This document shows positions 1-11,004 of a stretch of 64,000 nucleotides of DNA, in pieces. The notes beneath the pieces are model-generated. The model saw nothing but the letters and a program-made list of their open reading frames with translations, was not told the DNA's origin and did no database searches. Numbering within the stretch: the first letter of the stretch is position 1; each line of letters opens with the position of its first letter. Position numbers and translations under genes: made by a program. Source of the DNA: Cryptomeria japonica (taxonomy: Eukaryota; Streptophyta; Pinopsida; Cupressales; Cupressaceae); the NCBI RefSeq assembly GCF_030272615.1, contig NC_081408.1, positions 407,928,889 to 407,992,888 of the forward strand. Reading direction: 5' to 3'.

Positions 1-503
1 TAATTCAGAATAAATCATCCATCGTGTGTGTGTTGAAGTTGCAATTGGATAATGATCTTGTTTTCTATCCCGATGAGCAGTTTTGACAATGGTTCCCTAG
101 TATGTTACAATCCTTGTTTGTTGTCTGAATGCTAAAGTGAGATTAATGTTGCCCCCAGTTATGGATATTTTATCGATGTGGATATATACATTGATCACCA
201 ATCCATGGTGGGATATGATATGGATAAATGTTTATATAATCAAGGGCAGTGACTACGCTAAGTATGTCAAGGACAATGTTGCTTGTATAAGTGTTCGGCG
301 ATGGCTATTAGCTTAGACCAGATGGATCAAAGATATGATGTGAGTACTAATAGATAGTGGAGTTGTTCTCTCACAAATAATTCATGTTGTCAGGTTTTGA
401 CCACTTGTTTTTATTGCACTTTTTTATATGTTTTTCATTTTTTTGTATTTTTCTGATTTTTTTTTTTTTTTTGCTTTTTTGCTTGATCCGTGCATTGGAC
501 GAA
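1..503 (-). other. 3' untranslated region of Tat copy 1 with A-rich tract
   Basis: Non-coding DNA downstream of the pol stop. Directly after the stop the minus strand has an A-rich tract (about 405-485) with runs of A and the word ATCAGAAAAAT. The same words occur in an expanded version at 53090-53292 after the pol stop of Tat copy 2, so this is a family feature. Positions 1-400 resemble 52650-53060 of copy 2 in short patches. No ORF was found. The 3' LTR is not reached. Confidence 0.7.
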
Positions 504-1660
504 TCAAGTGTAGAACTTCTTTAGATGGATGTTGTTGGTTGGTTCATCAAGCAAATCCCCCTCTAAAATTGACAATTGATATGCTCCTGACATGTAGGTT
601 GATATGATGACAAAGGGTCCCAACCAATTAGGTTCAAACTTCCCCTTCTTTTCTTGATCTTGTTGATTTCTGGGATTTTCTTTTAGTACAAGATCACCGA
701 CTTTGAAAACCCTTGGAATAAATTTGTGATTATATCTTTTTCACATTCGTTGTTGATATGCCTTGAGATGATCATAGGCACATTGTCATTTTTCATCAAG
801 AAGCTCTAGTTCCTACAATCTATTTACTCGATATTCCTCATCTAGCATGAGGCCCTTCAAAGATACTCGGAGAGATGGGATTTATACCTCAAGAGGTATA
901 CTTTCTTCTAAACCATACACCAATGAATATGGAATAGCCCCTATAGGTGTTTGGACACTGGTCCTGTAGGTCCAAAGTGTCAAATTGAGTTGTACATGCC
1001 AATCCTTGCCAGCATCATTTACTGTTTTCTTGAGGATTTTTCAGGATTGTTTTGTTTGATGCTTCTGCTTGGTCATTCCCCTGTGGGTAGTAGGGTGTGG
1101 AGAAGCAATGTTTTATTTTGAATCATTCACATAGCTCTCAAACAACTTGATTCTTGAAAGGACGTTTGTTATCTATGATGGTGGAACTGGGAATGCCATA
1201 TCTGCAAATGAGATAGTTGAGGATGAATGATGAGATCTGTTTTCTAGTTACGGTGGTCATTGGGACTGCTTCGATCCACTTGGTGAAATACTTTATGGTG
1301 GTGATAATGAACTTGTGCCCATTTGAAGAGGAAGGATGAATCTTTCCTACCAGATCAAGTCCACATTGACAGAAAGGCCAAGATGTGGTGAACGGTTGCA
1401 ACTCTTGTGTTGATGCATGTATGAGGTTACCATGAATTTGATATTTAGGACATTTCTTAGCAAATTGATAGGACTCTCTTTCCATTGTTAGCTAGTAATA
1501 TCCCATTCTTAGAAGTTTCTTGGCGAGAGTAGGACCACTTGAATGCGTACCACAATTACCTTTGTGAAGCTCATGTAAGGCAGAGTCAAATTCGTTATAA
1601 TCAAGGCATCAAAGAAGAGTACCATCTAGACCTCGGCGGTAAAGTGTGTCAACGGTTAAG
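504..1660 (-). pseudogene. Integrase region of Tat copy 1 (end of pol)
   Basis: This is the retroelement integrase, which would insert the DNA copy into the host genome. The zinc-finger region (about 1440-1560) is followed by a core with the first catalytic Asp in GLDLVGK (near 1350), the second in IIDN (near 1160) and the Glu in NDQAEASNK (near 1065). The C-terminal part contains WLGPF (near 630) and the product ends HLKKFYT with TGA at 504-506. Several in-frame stops and frameshifts break it, including one just after FKNQVV at 1138. Copy 2 (53293-54430) aligns along its length and ends in almost the same residues, which supports this stop as the true pol end. Confidence 0.88.
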
Positions 1661-2330
1661 GTATAGCAGGCGACTTGTCGGATGAAGCTGTGTTTTTGGT
1701 TGAGAGATAGGTTGAGTGGGAGAGTATTTTTTTTTAGATAATCATATATCATCCCATATAGAGGTGGATCTGAACCGGTTAGGGCATAGATGACTTGGGA
1801 TGCGGAATTTTCATAGGTTGGGGAAAACAATTTCTCTACTAGGAACTCGTAACGACTTTGTTTATCTTGAATTTGTAGTAGTGAGGCAATAGTGGCCATT
1901 GCATCAGCAGCTTTGTTGTCCAATCTTGGAATTTGCTCAAAGGTGATGTGTACAAAGTATTTTTTGAAGTCATCCACTATTCTCTTGTAAGGCATTAGCT
2001 TATCATCTTTTATCTGATAGTCATCATTGATCTAATTGATAACTAATTGAGAATCCCCATAGACTTTCAATTCTATGATTCGCCATTCTACAGCTACCTT
2101 GATTCCCATTACCAGGGCTTCATATTCAGCAATGTTGTTGGTGTATGGAAACATTAGTCTGTAAGATCTTGGAATTGTGTGCCCCTCTAGAGTGACAAAC
2201 AGGATACCAGCACCCGATTCATGTTGTGTATAAGATCCATCAAAGTATAGGGTCTATTACTTGGGGGTGATGGTGAGTACGTCCATGTCTGTAAATTCCA
2301 CCTGTAGTGGTTGTTGGTCTAGTAATGGTG
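1661..2330 (-). pseudogene. Second (archaeal-type) RNase H of Tat copy 1
   Basis: This domain follows the ordinary RNase H and marks the Tat lineage. Expected acidic-residue motifs are present in order: YFDGSY (near 2240), AEYEAL (near 2125), YGDSQLV (near 2060) and NKAADAMA (near 1900). The reading frame continues into the linker before the integrase zinc finger (YRRGLDGTLL near 1615) and stops there. At least one stop lies just before the first Asp motif, near 2257. The enzyme would remove RNA from RNA:DNA hybrids or process primers during reverse transcription. Here it is part of a dead polyprotein. Confidence 0.85.
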
Positions 2331-2373
2331 CTTCTGCCAATTGATCTACGATTACCTATCCTTTGATAGCCCA

Positions 2374-2790
2374 TCATTCTATGTACTGAATATCAAACTC
2401 ACTTAGGATCATGACCCATTTAGCTAATCTTCCTGTGAGAGTTGCCTTGCTAAGTAGATACTTCAGAGGATCAATTTTTGCTACCAGCTTGATTGTGTGG
2501 GCTAACACATAGTGGCGGAACTTTTGAGAAGCAAACACCACTGCCAAGAAAGCCTTCTCAATGAATATATAATTGAGTTCATATCTGTTCAAAGTCTTGT
2601 TGATGTAATAGATAGCCCTTTCTTTGCATGTTGTCCTAGCAATGCCCCCATTGATACTTATGTTGTTGATATATAGAGAATGAGTGGCTTGCCTTCTATT
2701 GGGGGTACCAAAACTGGCGAATTCATCAGATATTATTTGAGCTGGTGGAATGATTCTGCACACTTGTCTTCCCATCCGAAAGGTATATTT
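2374..2790 (-). pseudogene. Gypsy RNase H (first) of Tat copy 1
   Basis: This is the ordinary Ty3/gypsy RNase H, fused behind the reverse transcriptase. Visible family motifs are KERAIYYINKTL, EKAFLAVVFASQKFRHY and KIDPLKYLLSKATLTGRLAKW. The first catalytic Asp motif appears as LYINN where D is normal (copy 2 has YVSTT), so the site looks degraded in both copies or differs in this lineage. Stops separate it from the RT upstream. Copy 2 has the same block at 55217-55507. Confidence 0.82.
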
Positions 2791-3716
2791 TTATGAAGCA
2801 AATGATTGAATGGGAGACATTTGTCTGCTAGCCGAGCTATGAATCATCTGATGGATTGTAGTCATCCCTGCAGAGATCTGAGTTGGCTAATGTTTTTAGG
2901 AGGTGGCATCTCCATGATAGCCTGAACCTTTGTTGGATCTACTTCAATGCCTTTTTCCAATACAATGTAGCCCAATAGTTTGCCAGATGTCACCCCGAAG
3001 ACACACTTCTTAGGGTTTAGTTTGACCTTAAATTGCTCCAATCGTTGAAAGATTTTATCTAGTATGCCTAGGTGTTCTGCTAGGGTGAATGATTTAGCTA
3101 GAAAATCATCCACATAATCCTCCATGAAATTATGCATCATGTCATGGAAGATCGTTGTCATGACCCTTTGATAAGTTGCACCAGCATTTTTCAAGCTAAA
3201 AGGCATGATGTTCCAACAATATGTTCCCCATGGATAGGTGAATGTAGTTTTATCTTGATCCTTTGGAGCTATCTTAATTTGAATATATCCAGAGAAACCA
3301 TCCATTAATGATAGCATTGTGTGCCCTACTGTTAGATCCACAATAGTGTCAATTTTTGGCAAAGGAAAGTCATCCTTCGGACATGCTTTGTTGACATCCC
3401 TAAAGTATGTGCATATCCTGATGCTTTTATCTGGTTTGGAAACTGGTACAATGTTTGAGATCCATTCAACATAGTCTATGGGTCAGATGAATCCGACATC
3501 TAATAATTTCTTTAGTTCTGCTTTGACCAACAGTGCCACATGTGGATTCATCTTTCTTAATTTCTTCTTGACAGGTTTAGCCCCAAGAGCAATGGATAAG
3601 TGATGCGTGATTAGATTCAGATCTAGCCCTGGCATGTCAGCATAAGACCAAGCAAAATTGATTTGATTTTCCTTGAAGAATTTGATAAAATCTGGTTGTT
3701 CTTCTTATGTGAGTGA
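2791..3716 (-). pseudogene. Reverse transcriptase of Tat copy 1
   Basis: This is the RNA-dependent DNA polymerase of the element. An uninterrupted 166-residue stretch (3362-2862) carries LMDGFSGY, FSLKNAGATYQRVM, the catalytic box YVDD (in MEDYVDDFLAKS, near 3100) and LNPKKCVFGV. The N-terminal fingers (VSKPDKSIRIC, KACPKDDFPLP) continue upstream to about 3560 but contain changes and a stop. A stop after QLRSLQG at 2862 cuts the connection domain. Copy 2 (56497-55520) has this domain as one 325-residue frame, which helps to place the edges. Confidence 0.9.
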
Positions 3717-5265
3717 TTATGCCAGATGTATGGTTTTGACTGTTGCTTTAGTGTCGATGTTTATTGATTGAGTTGGCTCAATCAATATTGGTGACCTTTC
3801 TTGATAATGTTTAGGAAGAGTGTCAAGTCTCCCATTTTTAGGTGCCTCAAAAAGGTTTTCACCTTCAGATACGTCCTTTATTTGTACTTTTTTGTGATCT
3901 AATACTGTCATTGACTAGTTTTCACCATTAGATCCATTGTTTATTTTATTTTTGCGACCGAGAGACTTGGCACTTCCCTAATTGCATATATCATTATTTT
4001 GTTCACTGGTGGAGCACGTTTCTGGGTTAACTGAGCATAGGTATTGGACGATTGATTCATCATTTGGGAATATTGGTATATCATGATGTACGGGTTCTTC
4101 CCAGTCTATGAGATCATGATATATAAGTGGTAAGGATTCATTTGGTGGGTTAATATCAGTTGTTGTAAGTGTCATGATGGAGTCATCGTTATATTCATTC
4201 GGGATACTGGTGAGGTCTATGATATTTTCAAGGTCTTCGATGGTATTCTCTTCAATATGGCCTTGTTTGTATTGTCGCTGCTCATTCTCACTAGCCTCGT
4301 AGATATGTCGTGGTCCGAATTCAAGCAGTCGAGATTTTGAGCCTTGTCCCTCGTGAGAAATGGGTGTGTATGTGTGGACTATATCCACCTCAATATCTTC
4401 ATTAATATCATAACAACTATCCCACTCATATTCATTGGAATCGGTTTCAGAATCACTGTTCCAGGTTACCTCGTTGTATCTGACAAGTATGTTGTATCGT
4501 GATAAAATATCACTAATGATTGAAATTAGTTTAGTAGTTTGTTCTGATTCAAGATCAGTGCTTGCTTGTACTCTTTGAATTTGTTTGTATACTATCTCCC
4601 TTCTGTGAGTAGCAATTTATTTAGGTGGTAGCTCTACCTTGGTTTGATCAAGTTCTTGCACATGATGTACTTTTTTATAAGAAGCTTCCTCCTTTTGCAT
4701 AGCGAGCTCTTCTTGTTGTTTCTCATTTTATTGATGCTTTTTCTCCTTCCTTGTCTTTTATGTTGCTTGGTGCAGTGCTTCTTGCCATGAGTCTTCCTTA
4801 TATTTTTTATTTTCTCTCCACTGAGGTTTATGATGATGAGTTTGCTTCTGCACAGGCGGGATATGTTGGCCATACCCAAGTCTTGTTTTATCTCTTGCAA
4901 ATTGTGAAGGAAGTTGCAAGGGTTCTAAAATGCCTTCTTGGCGCTTGATAATAGGTCCTTTTCCTTTCTATCCCATTCATTGCATGATCTGGAACCCATT
5001 TCCATATTGTTTTGTTGTTACGGACACTTCTATGGTAGCAGCTCTGACTCTTCTTCGTCCTTATATAGACAACTAAGGATGTCTTTGTCTTATGATTCGT
5101 CAGCCAAAGTGCCTAGTTGGATAAATTTACCATCAATCTTGTCGATGGGTTGTGTTGCATGATGTCTTGATGTGGAAGGTTGTCCATAATATTTTGGTGA
5201 CGTTGGCAATTTAGATAGACATAAGGGTTCAAAAGAGTACTCCCCCGTGCCTTGGTCCTTTATTT
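3717..5265 (-). pseudogene. Acidic protease-RT linker region of Tat copy 1
   Basis: About 1.5 kb between protease and RT encodes no recognised enzyme. The minus-strand frames are acidic, for example 4388-3978 with LPLIYHDLIDWEEP and FPNDES, and 3911-3717 with PKNGRLDTLPKHYQERSP. Copy 2 keeps the same words (LPLIHPELIDWEN, FPNDHA, PKDGRFDTLPKHYQERS) at 56543-57223, so the segment is a conserved part of the polyprotein and not random. A Lys-rich stretch lies at 4900-4634. It is broken by stops. A tether or structural role can only be guessed. Confidence 0.6.
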
Positions 5266-5760
5266 TCATATTTTTCTTAAAGTGGATAGAGACTTGAGTT
5301 CTTCTTGATGGTTGGATGCTGAGGAAGCTTGGGCCTCCTTGTTGTGCGGAACCAGGCTATCTTGAGCTACCCCCATAGCATTGTAATACTGAAAAGGGTT
5401 ATTATCTACAGATATTGAAATTTCATGTCCGTTATAGGGGAATTTGATACGTTGATAGTACGTGGAAGGAACCACTTGCATTTCATGGATCTATGGGCGA
5501 TCCAATAGTATATTATATGTCAAGTCTATGTCTAAGACTTGGCATATGGTGTCTCTTTGTATAGGACCTACCTGAATGGGTAATATTACAATTCCTTCAG
5601 ATGATCTCTCTTCATCATCATAGGATTTGATGGTGATTTTCTTTTTGGGATCAATAGATTGCTCAGAGAAGCCCAATGCAAGGATAAGATTTAGAGTACA
5701 GATATTGAGACCAGCTCCTCCATCTATTAATACTCATTTTACCTGATGTTTATAGACTAA
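5266..5760 (-). pseudogene. Aspartic protease region of Tat copy 1
   Basis: This is the retroviral-type aspartic protease that would cut the Gag-Pol polyprotein. The active-site box reads VLIDGGAGLNICT (near 5735-5700), followed by GFSEQSIDPKKKITIKSYDDE, a flap-like VLPIQVGPIQRDT and the typical tail of the fold YNILLDRP (5491). A stop precedes the active site (near 5742) and another follows DRP. The frame continues as QVVPSTYYQRIKFPYNG, which copy 2 also has (58140-58190). Inactive as it stands. Confidence 0.78.
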
Positions 5761-6061
5761 GACCTCCATATGTAGTGGGATATTATGCAGATGATTCAAG
5801 GAGACATCATCGTGTTCAGAAGAAAAAAAATATGTTGTGTGGCACGGTCATATGGGCCACCATGGCTTGGAATCGATCAATATTCAGATTATTCGAAACG
5901 GTTGTTTTGATAAGTGCTTGCTCCAAGATATCCTTGTGTTTTGGTGAAAGTTTGAGTAACTCAAGTATAGATATCTAAGCAGGTGTTCTCCGTAATTGGT
6001 CAACCATGTTATAGTGAATTTTGGGGAGATTTATTTATGTTAATGTGTTCCCTTTTAAGAC

Positions 6062-7978
6062 CTATTTTTGCCCTCTTGTGGTCACATTTATCGATGCATT
6101 TTCTTGCTTGCCTTTGATTTTTATGACATTTACTTGATTGTCATATGTCGATATGTGATTGATGGTGTTTTCATATATGTGATTAATACGAGCTCCTTTG
6201 GTATTGTTGGATGTTGATGCTCCTCCTTTGTCATAATTGGAAAGAGGATTTTTGAAAGCTTCATGGTCACTATTGGTTTTATGACCATTGATCGTTAAGT
6301 TGCCTTTGTCTATCATGTCTTGAACTATGTTCTTTTGCCTCATACAATCATTTGTGTTATGCCCTTTGTTTCGATGAAAATCACAATAATGTGAGTCATT
6401 CCACCAGGCTGGTTTGACTTGGGGTTCAAAGTTTCTTGTGGCTGGCAATGTGATGATTTTATTTGCCAATAGCTCTCGAAACGCTAATTCTAAGGTTTGT
6501 CCTAATGGTGTGTATATTCGTCGATACGGGAAAGCATTAATGTTGCCCTTTTGGTTTGTATTGTTCCCTTGGTTGTTGTTGTTGCCTTGGTAATTTTTGT
6601 TCTTTGACATTGAAGCTCCTTGGTTGGTATTCCGCTGATGAGTGTTAGTGCCTTTATTAGCACTTTTTTGTTCATTAGTGGATGGTGGGTTGCCTGATAA
6701 AGTCAACACTGGTTGTTTAGACTTCACATTGTTGGTATTGATTACACCATCATTAACAATGTTTTTGTTCCTTGTCCAAAATCTAGACTTGTCTGAATTG
6801 TTGTTATTGTTTTGATTGTTAAAGGTGTTATTGTTTGACAAATTAACATCTTCCTTAAAGAATTTCAATGTTCATTTCTTGATGGAAGCTTCCTCTACTT
6901 GGATACCATTTTCTATCAATTTTGCAAAAGATGGTATGCATTGTAGTTTGAGTTGATAACTCATCTCACTATTTAGATTGTCTATGAAGATTTCTATCTT
7001 TTCCTTTTTAGTGACATCTCGTGGATATCTTAAGACCATGTGCCTCCATCGTTGTAGAAACACCATGAATGTTTCATTGTTCTTTTATTCCGTGTTACAC
7101 ACATCTAGCATGGTGATTGTGTGTCGGATGTTATAGGAGTATTGTGTTATGAATTTATTTACCAACTCATCAAATGATCTAATGGGACATGTGAGCTTTG
7201 ACAACCACTCCATTTTTTTCCCTCCCAAACTTCTTGGGAATAATCTCATTAAGTATGTGTTGTTGTGAGCAAACTCTAAGCTCATGGTCCAAAATTACTG
7301 AACATGATCATGGGGATCACCCTTACCATCGTATTTGTCATACTTTAGTATATCTGAATTTGGGGGAAAAGGTACCATGTTCAATCTCCTATCAAAAGGA
7401 TAAGGACAGATTTTATCTAAGGAGTGTCGTATCGCGGTTCCTTGTTGCATGGCCTGCATTTGTCTTTGAAGTGTTTGGAGTTGTTGTGTAAGAGAAGCCA
7501 TGGGTTCATTTGTCCTTCAATGGGGAGCTTCCCCTCATTCATTAAGCTTGTCTTGATTGCAAGCATGGTCTTGTTCGTTGGTATTGTTTTGTTCATGGGT
7601 GTGATCTTGGTTACGTATGTTTTCTTGATCATATGCCTCTTCTTCTCTTCGTTGTTCTTGATAGGCATAGTTTCTTTCTCTTGTTCTTGAAATTCTCTCA
7701 TCTATATTCCTTAATTTTTCTGTGTCCAAATCCTCAGGAATGTTGACTCCTTTTCTAGTTAGCATGAGTAGATAGTTTTCCTTATATGCTTCTATAAGTC
7801 TTTCTACGAGTTTTTGGAAAGACGCGTTCTCTTGACATTCTTGGAGAAGTTCTTCGGTGATCTTTGTTTCTTCCATATTTGCATATTCATCAAAAGGATT
7901 GGACAGTCTACAACCCATACTTGATTGTGGTTGTGATTCCTTCTTTTTGTTTCCCTGAGATCGAGTGACAGCGGGCAT
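6062..7978 (-). pseudogene. gag of Tat copy 1
   Basis: Gag would form the virus-like particle. The ATG at 7978-7976 begins MPAVTRSQGNKKKES. A Glu/Arg/Asn-rich N-terminal part leads into the capsid region (LEFAHNNTYLMRLFPRSLGGKKMEWL at 7285-7200; FLQRWRHMVLRYPRD near 7050), then an Asn-rich tail with a zinc-knuckle variant CDFHRNKGHNTNDC (near 6400). In-frame stops occur after HDHVQ (7295), CNTE (7085) and SIKK (6872), all of the CAA-to-TAA or TGG-to-TGA kind, plus a frame break near 7535. The gap 5761-6061 between gag and protease has no clear ORF. Confidence 0.88.
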
Positions 7979-8361
7979 TAATATATCTCTACCGTAGTGA
8001 ATTCTTCTTCTTCTATTGGGGTTCTTGGTGGAATTGGTGGCTCGGGTTGAGCTTTGTTGTAAGTGATAAGAAACTTTGGGAACAAAGCAGGGTTAATCCT
8101 TCCTCCACTATTAAGGCATTCGTTGAATGTCGCTTTCTAAATGTAAGCCCTACTTCTCGAAGGCTCTTTGTCAAATTCGTTTGTTTTTCCTTGGATATAC
8201 AACCGCATATGACGCAAGAATGTGCGATGTGACACAAAGAGTTGACGGTTGATATAGAAAAATTTATTCATTTTTATAAGTGCCTTAGAACTAGGTTGTC
8301 TCTTCTTCAACTTAGTCTTTTGATTAAGACTTCTTCTTCTCAAAATACAAGGAGTGGTCAT
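7978..8361 (-). pseudogene. Small ORF1 upstream of gag, Tat copy 1
   Basis: A minus-strand frame of about 127 codons starts at the ATG 8361-8359 (MTTPCILRRRSLNQ) and ends ...EEEEFTTVEIY with TAA at 7980-7978. One internal TAG near 8137 interrupts it. The stop codon shares its last base with the gag start codon (TAATG), the layout expected for coupled re-initiation. The protein has a basic N-terminal half and a Pro/Glu-rich C-terminal tail (PEPPIPPRTPIEEEE). Ogre-type Tat elements are known to carry an extra ORF before gag, so a real gene is plausible, but I do not recognise the fold. Confidence 0.6.
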
Positions 8362-8804
8362 ACACAAATGATCAATGTTTGATGTTGATGTTTGGATATG
8401 GATACTTCATTTGGAAACTCAAGTTTACTTTATCAAGTAGAGGTTTAGTTTGATTCGCCTCCACAACAAAGTGTGTCAAATGATATGAGTCAAGTTTCCT
8501 GATGTAGAAACTTAATTTGACAACTTGAGGACCTAACTAGGTATTGCTTTTTATAGGATTTGTTGGATGGTGCAAACTTTGATCACTGTTCTGATACTCC
8601 TTAATTTTGTTGGGATGAAATCGGATTTCAAGCTAGTTGAAGATTTGAAAACTCTTTCTAAGAGTGCTTTGTTGGATTCAGAATTTTCTCACTTATGTTT
8701 CCTTTTTTGAAGTTTCGTTGCTAGATTTTTCAGAGGACCTAAAAGAGTATCTGAAACAGTTGAAAAATTTCACAAAGTGACTGGTTTGCTCTCTGTTTTT
8801 CACT

Positions 8805-9180
8805 AATTTTTGACTATGCGCTAAGATAGAGACCTGATGTGCTAAAGGATGTTCTCAATGCACTATAGAATGTTCCAGATACATTATGTTGCCTCTCAAA
8901 CGCGCTATTTTAGACTATTTTGACAATATAATTGTTGGATAGGTCATGTGCTAATATTTTCCTATAACGCATTGATACTTGATATGCATGCGCTATAATA
9001 TGCTTTAAATGCGCTAGGTTGAACCTTTTATGCGCAACAGTGATGTTGACGAGCACTATCTGACTTCTTGCCAGTATGATATTAATCATGCGCTAATGTG
9101 AGTGATGAAAGTGCTAACTATTGGTTGGAATGCACTATTAGATGGTTGAGATGCACTATGATGTTGCTCCTATGGGCTAA
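8805..9180 (-). repeat. Irregular array of GCGCTA/TAGCGC words
   Basis: The plus strand has repeated words such as atgcgctaa, gtgctaa, gcgctat, gcgctagg and gcactat, spaced irregularly at roughly 20-45 bp. Many variants look like CpG decay of GCGC to GTGC or GCAC. The intervening sequences are not alike, so it is not an ordinary tandem repeat. Confidence 0.55.
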
Positions 9181-9817
9181 CTGTCCTGATAATTTTGTTT
9201 TGATGTTTTTGTTGTGATGCTGAAAAATAACTCTTGTGATTTTGATGGTTGATTTTTCTGAAAATGACTTGAAAACACAGCAGATAGAAAAGATAACAAC
9301 TTGTCTACACTAAACAAATAGTGTATGTTCTTTTGAGGATGTTTTCAAATCCCCTATGTTTTCACTGGTTTGTATTACAAAAAGACAGATCAAGCAAACC
9401 CTTTATTCAAAGGTCATTGAAAACATCATAGCCCACTAGTCTCGATACTCTGTCATCTCAAACAGCCTTGTCACCCCTTAGGGGGCGCCCGCTTTTTTGC
9501 CTTTTGCCAGAAATTAACCCAAAGTGAATTGCTTCACAATTGGGTAGTTATCTTGGGAGATATATGGTGAGTGATCTTGGAGGTGGATTCTTCCCCACCC
9601 TTGCACTATGATAGTGCCAATGTTTGGTAACTGACTCGGCTCAAAGCTTCTAATTCTATGGTTTTTAATCTGGCTTTTGTTCGGTCTTCAGTGATAAACT
9701 CCCTCGGGAGGCTTCCCAACCTTTAGAGAAAAGGCTTTATGTATCTTAAAGATACTGAGGGAAGACTAATCACTGAGAAAAACCGTTGGAGGGGACTTTC
9801 ATCAGCCTCCACATTTG

Positions 9818-9921
9818 ATTATAGTGGGTTGGAACACTTGGCGATAAAGTCGTTTCCCACTTAGGTCGTTCCCCTCTCACCGAACTTAATGGCGCCCTAA
9901 GGGCAACTTAGGAGGGCAGGT
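9818..9921 (-). promoter_or_regulatory. Conserved leader block shared with the element at 58230
   Basis: On the minus strand the order is CTGCCCTCC, AAGTTGC, GAGAGGGGAACGACC, AAGTGGG, then GTTCCAAC and CACTATAAT. The same words in the same order appear on the plus strand at 60379-60467 in the other element's leader. Neighbouring leader sequence does not align nearly as well. Conservation in non-coding RNA leader suggests a packaging, dimerisation or translation signal; this role is inference. Confidence 0.55.
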
Positions 9922-10664
9922 CTTCTAAAGGTTTTAAGTGCTTGAAGTAAAAGAAAGCAAAAAAAGAGTGGTTTGGTTTTTTTTGGTCACCCAATTAAAG
10001 GGAGAGCATATACCTTCTACTTTTAAGACAAGGCAAACAAGTGTTCTTTTTAAATTTCAAAGCAATGATGATGTATCCTCTATTTGGAGATGTTGCTCTA
10101 ACAAGCATGATGTTTATTTTGATTCCTCATAGCATTTTGTTTGTTTAATCTAGGAATGAAATCCTGGTCAACTTAAAATAATGCGCATTTCTTGAAAGTG
10201 AATTGCTTTGTAAGAAAATTGGACAAGTTGATTGTTTCTTTTAATCTTGCAAGAAAATGTGGATTGTTCTTTTTACCTTTGGCAGGAAAATTGAAAAATT
10301 GATGTTCTTTTTAGAGCCCCAAAATGAAGTGTTTTCCCCTAATCTTGCAAGAAAGCAAATGTGAATTTGTTGTTCTTTTTAAGCTTGCAAATCTGATTCT
10401 TTTCAAACCCAAAGAAAAAATGTGGTTGATTTTATGCCCAAAAGAAAGATGATGTTCTTTTTAATCCAAAGGAAAAATAAGTTCCTTTTATCCAACTTTG
10501 AAAAGCTAGAAAGAAATCATAAATCCTAATTTTAACTCCTTCAACCTACAAGAAACTGTTAAAATCTACAAGGAAAGAAGTCAGAAAATCAACCAAAAAA
10601 AACATATGGTGGGCTTATACAATCCTAATTTTTTTACCTTTGTTACAAACTTTTATTTTTCTTT

Positions 10665-10925
10665 GTCAAAGATACGCACTAAAATTTCGCACATACACGC
10701 TACAGAATAGTATTAAAGCGCTAAAATAAAACACCTACGCACTACTCTGATGCCTGAATGCGCTATACTGATACTCCTATGCGTGGAAAAAGCAGAGAAG
10801 GTTATGCACTAAAAAGAAGTTCAAAAGCGCTGGAAGATGGGTCATATGCGCTAAACAGTGCAATGAATGCGTTTCAATTTGCCACAGATACGCTAAAGTA
10901 TACTCATGATGCGCTAAAAGGGTAT
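10665..10925 (-). repeat. Second array of GCGCTA/TAGCGC words near the primer-binding site
   Basis: Plus-strand words include acgcacta, acgctac, gcgctaaaa, acgcacta, gcgctata, gcactaaa, gcgctgg, gcgctaaa and acgctaaa within 260 bp, just inside the primer-binding site. Same type as 8805-9180. The short frame 10758-10982 only reflects these words and is not considered a gene. Confidence 0.55.
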
Positions 10926-10980
10926 TCCAACGTTCTTGTAATCCTTAGCCTACACAAAAAAATGATGTTTTTTTGGAGAT

Positions 10981-11000
10981 GAGCCCCACGGTGGGTGCCA
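10981..11000 (-). other. Primer-binding site of Tat copy 1
   Basis: The minus strand reads TGGCACCCACCGTGGGGCTC four bases after the LTR end. It starts with TGG, complementary to a tRNA CCA end, as expected for minus-strand DNA priming. The tRNA species is not assigned. Confidence 0.8.
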
Positions 11001-11004
11001 GAAA

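Larger units (their letters stand above)
8362..10980 (-). other. Untranslated leader of Tat copy 1
   Basis: 2.6 kb between the primer-binding site and ORF1 without a credible gene. It contains two arrays of short GCGC-type words (10665-10925 and 8805-9180) and a block at 9818-9921 that is also present in the element at 58230. The stretch 9930-10620 is A/T-rich with many copies of words such as GTTCTTTTTA and CTTGCAAGAAA, apparently low-complexity drift. Long leaders are usual in Tat elements, where packaging signals are expected. Confidence 0.65.

Noticed and set aside
4751-5162. Plus-strand frames with hydrophobic starts
   Set aside because: Shadows of the antisense Tat protease-RT linker; no homologous frame in copy 2.
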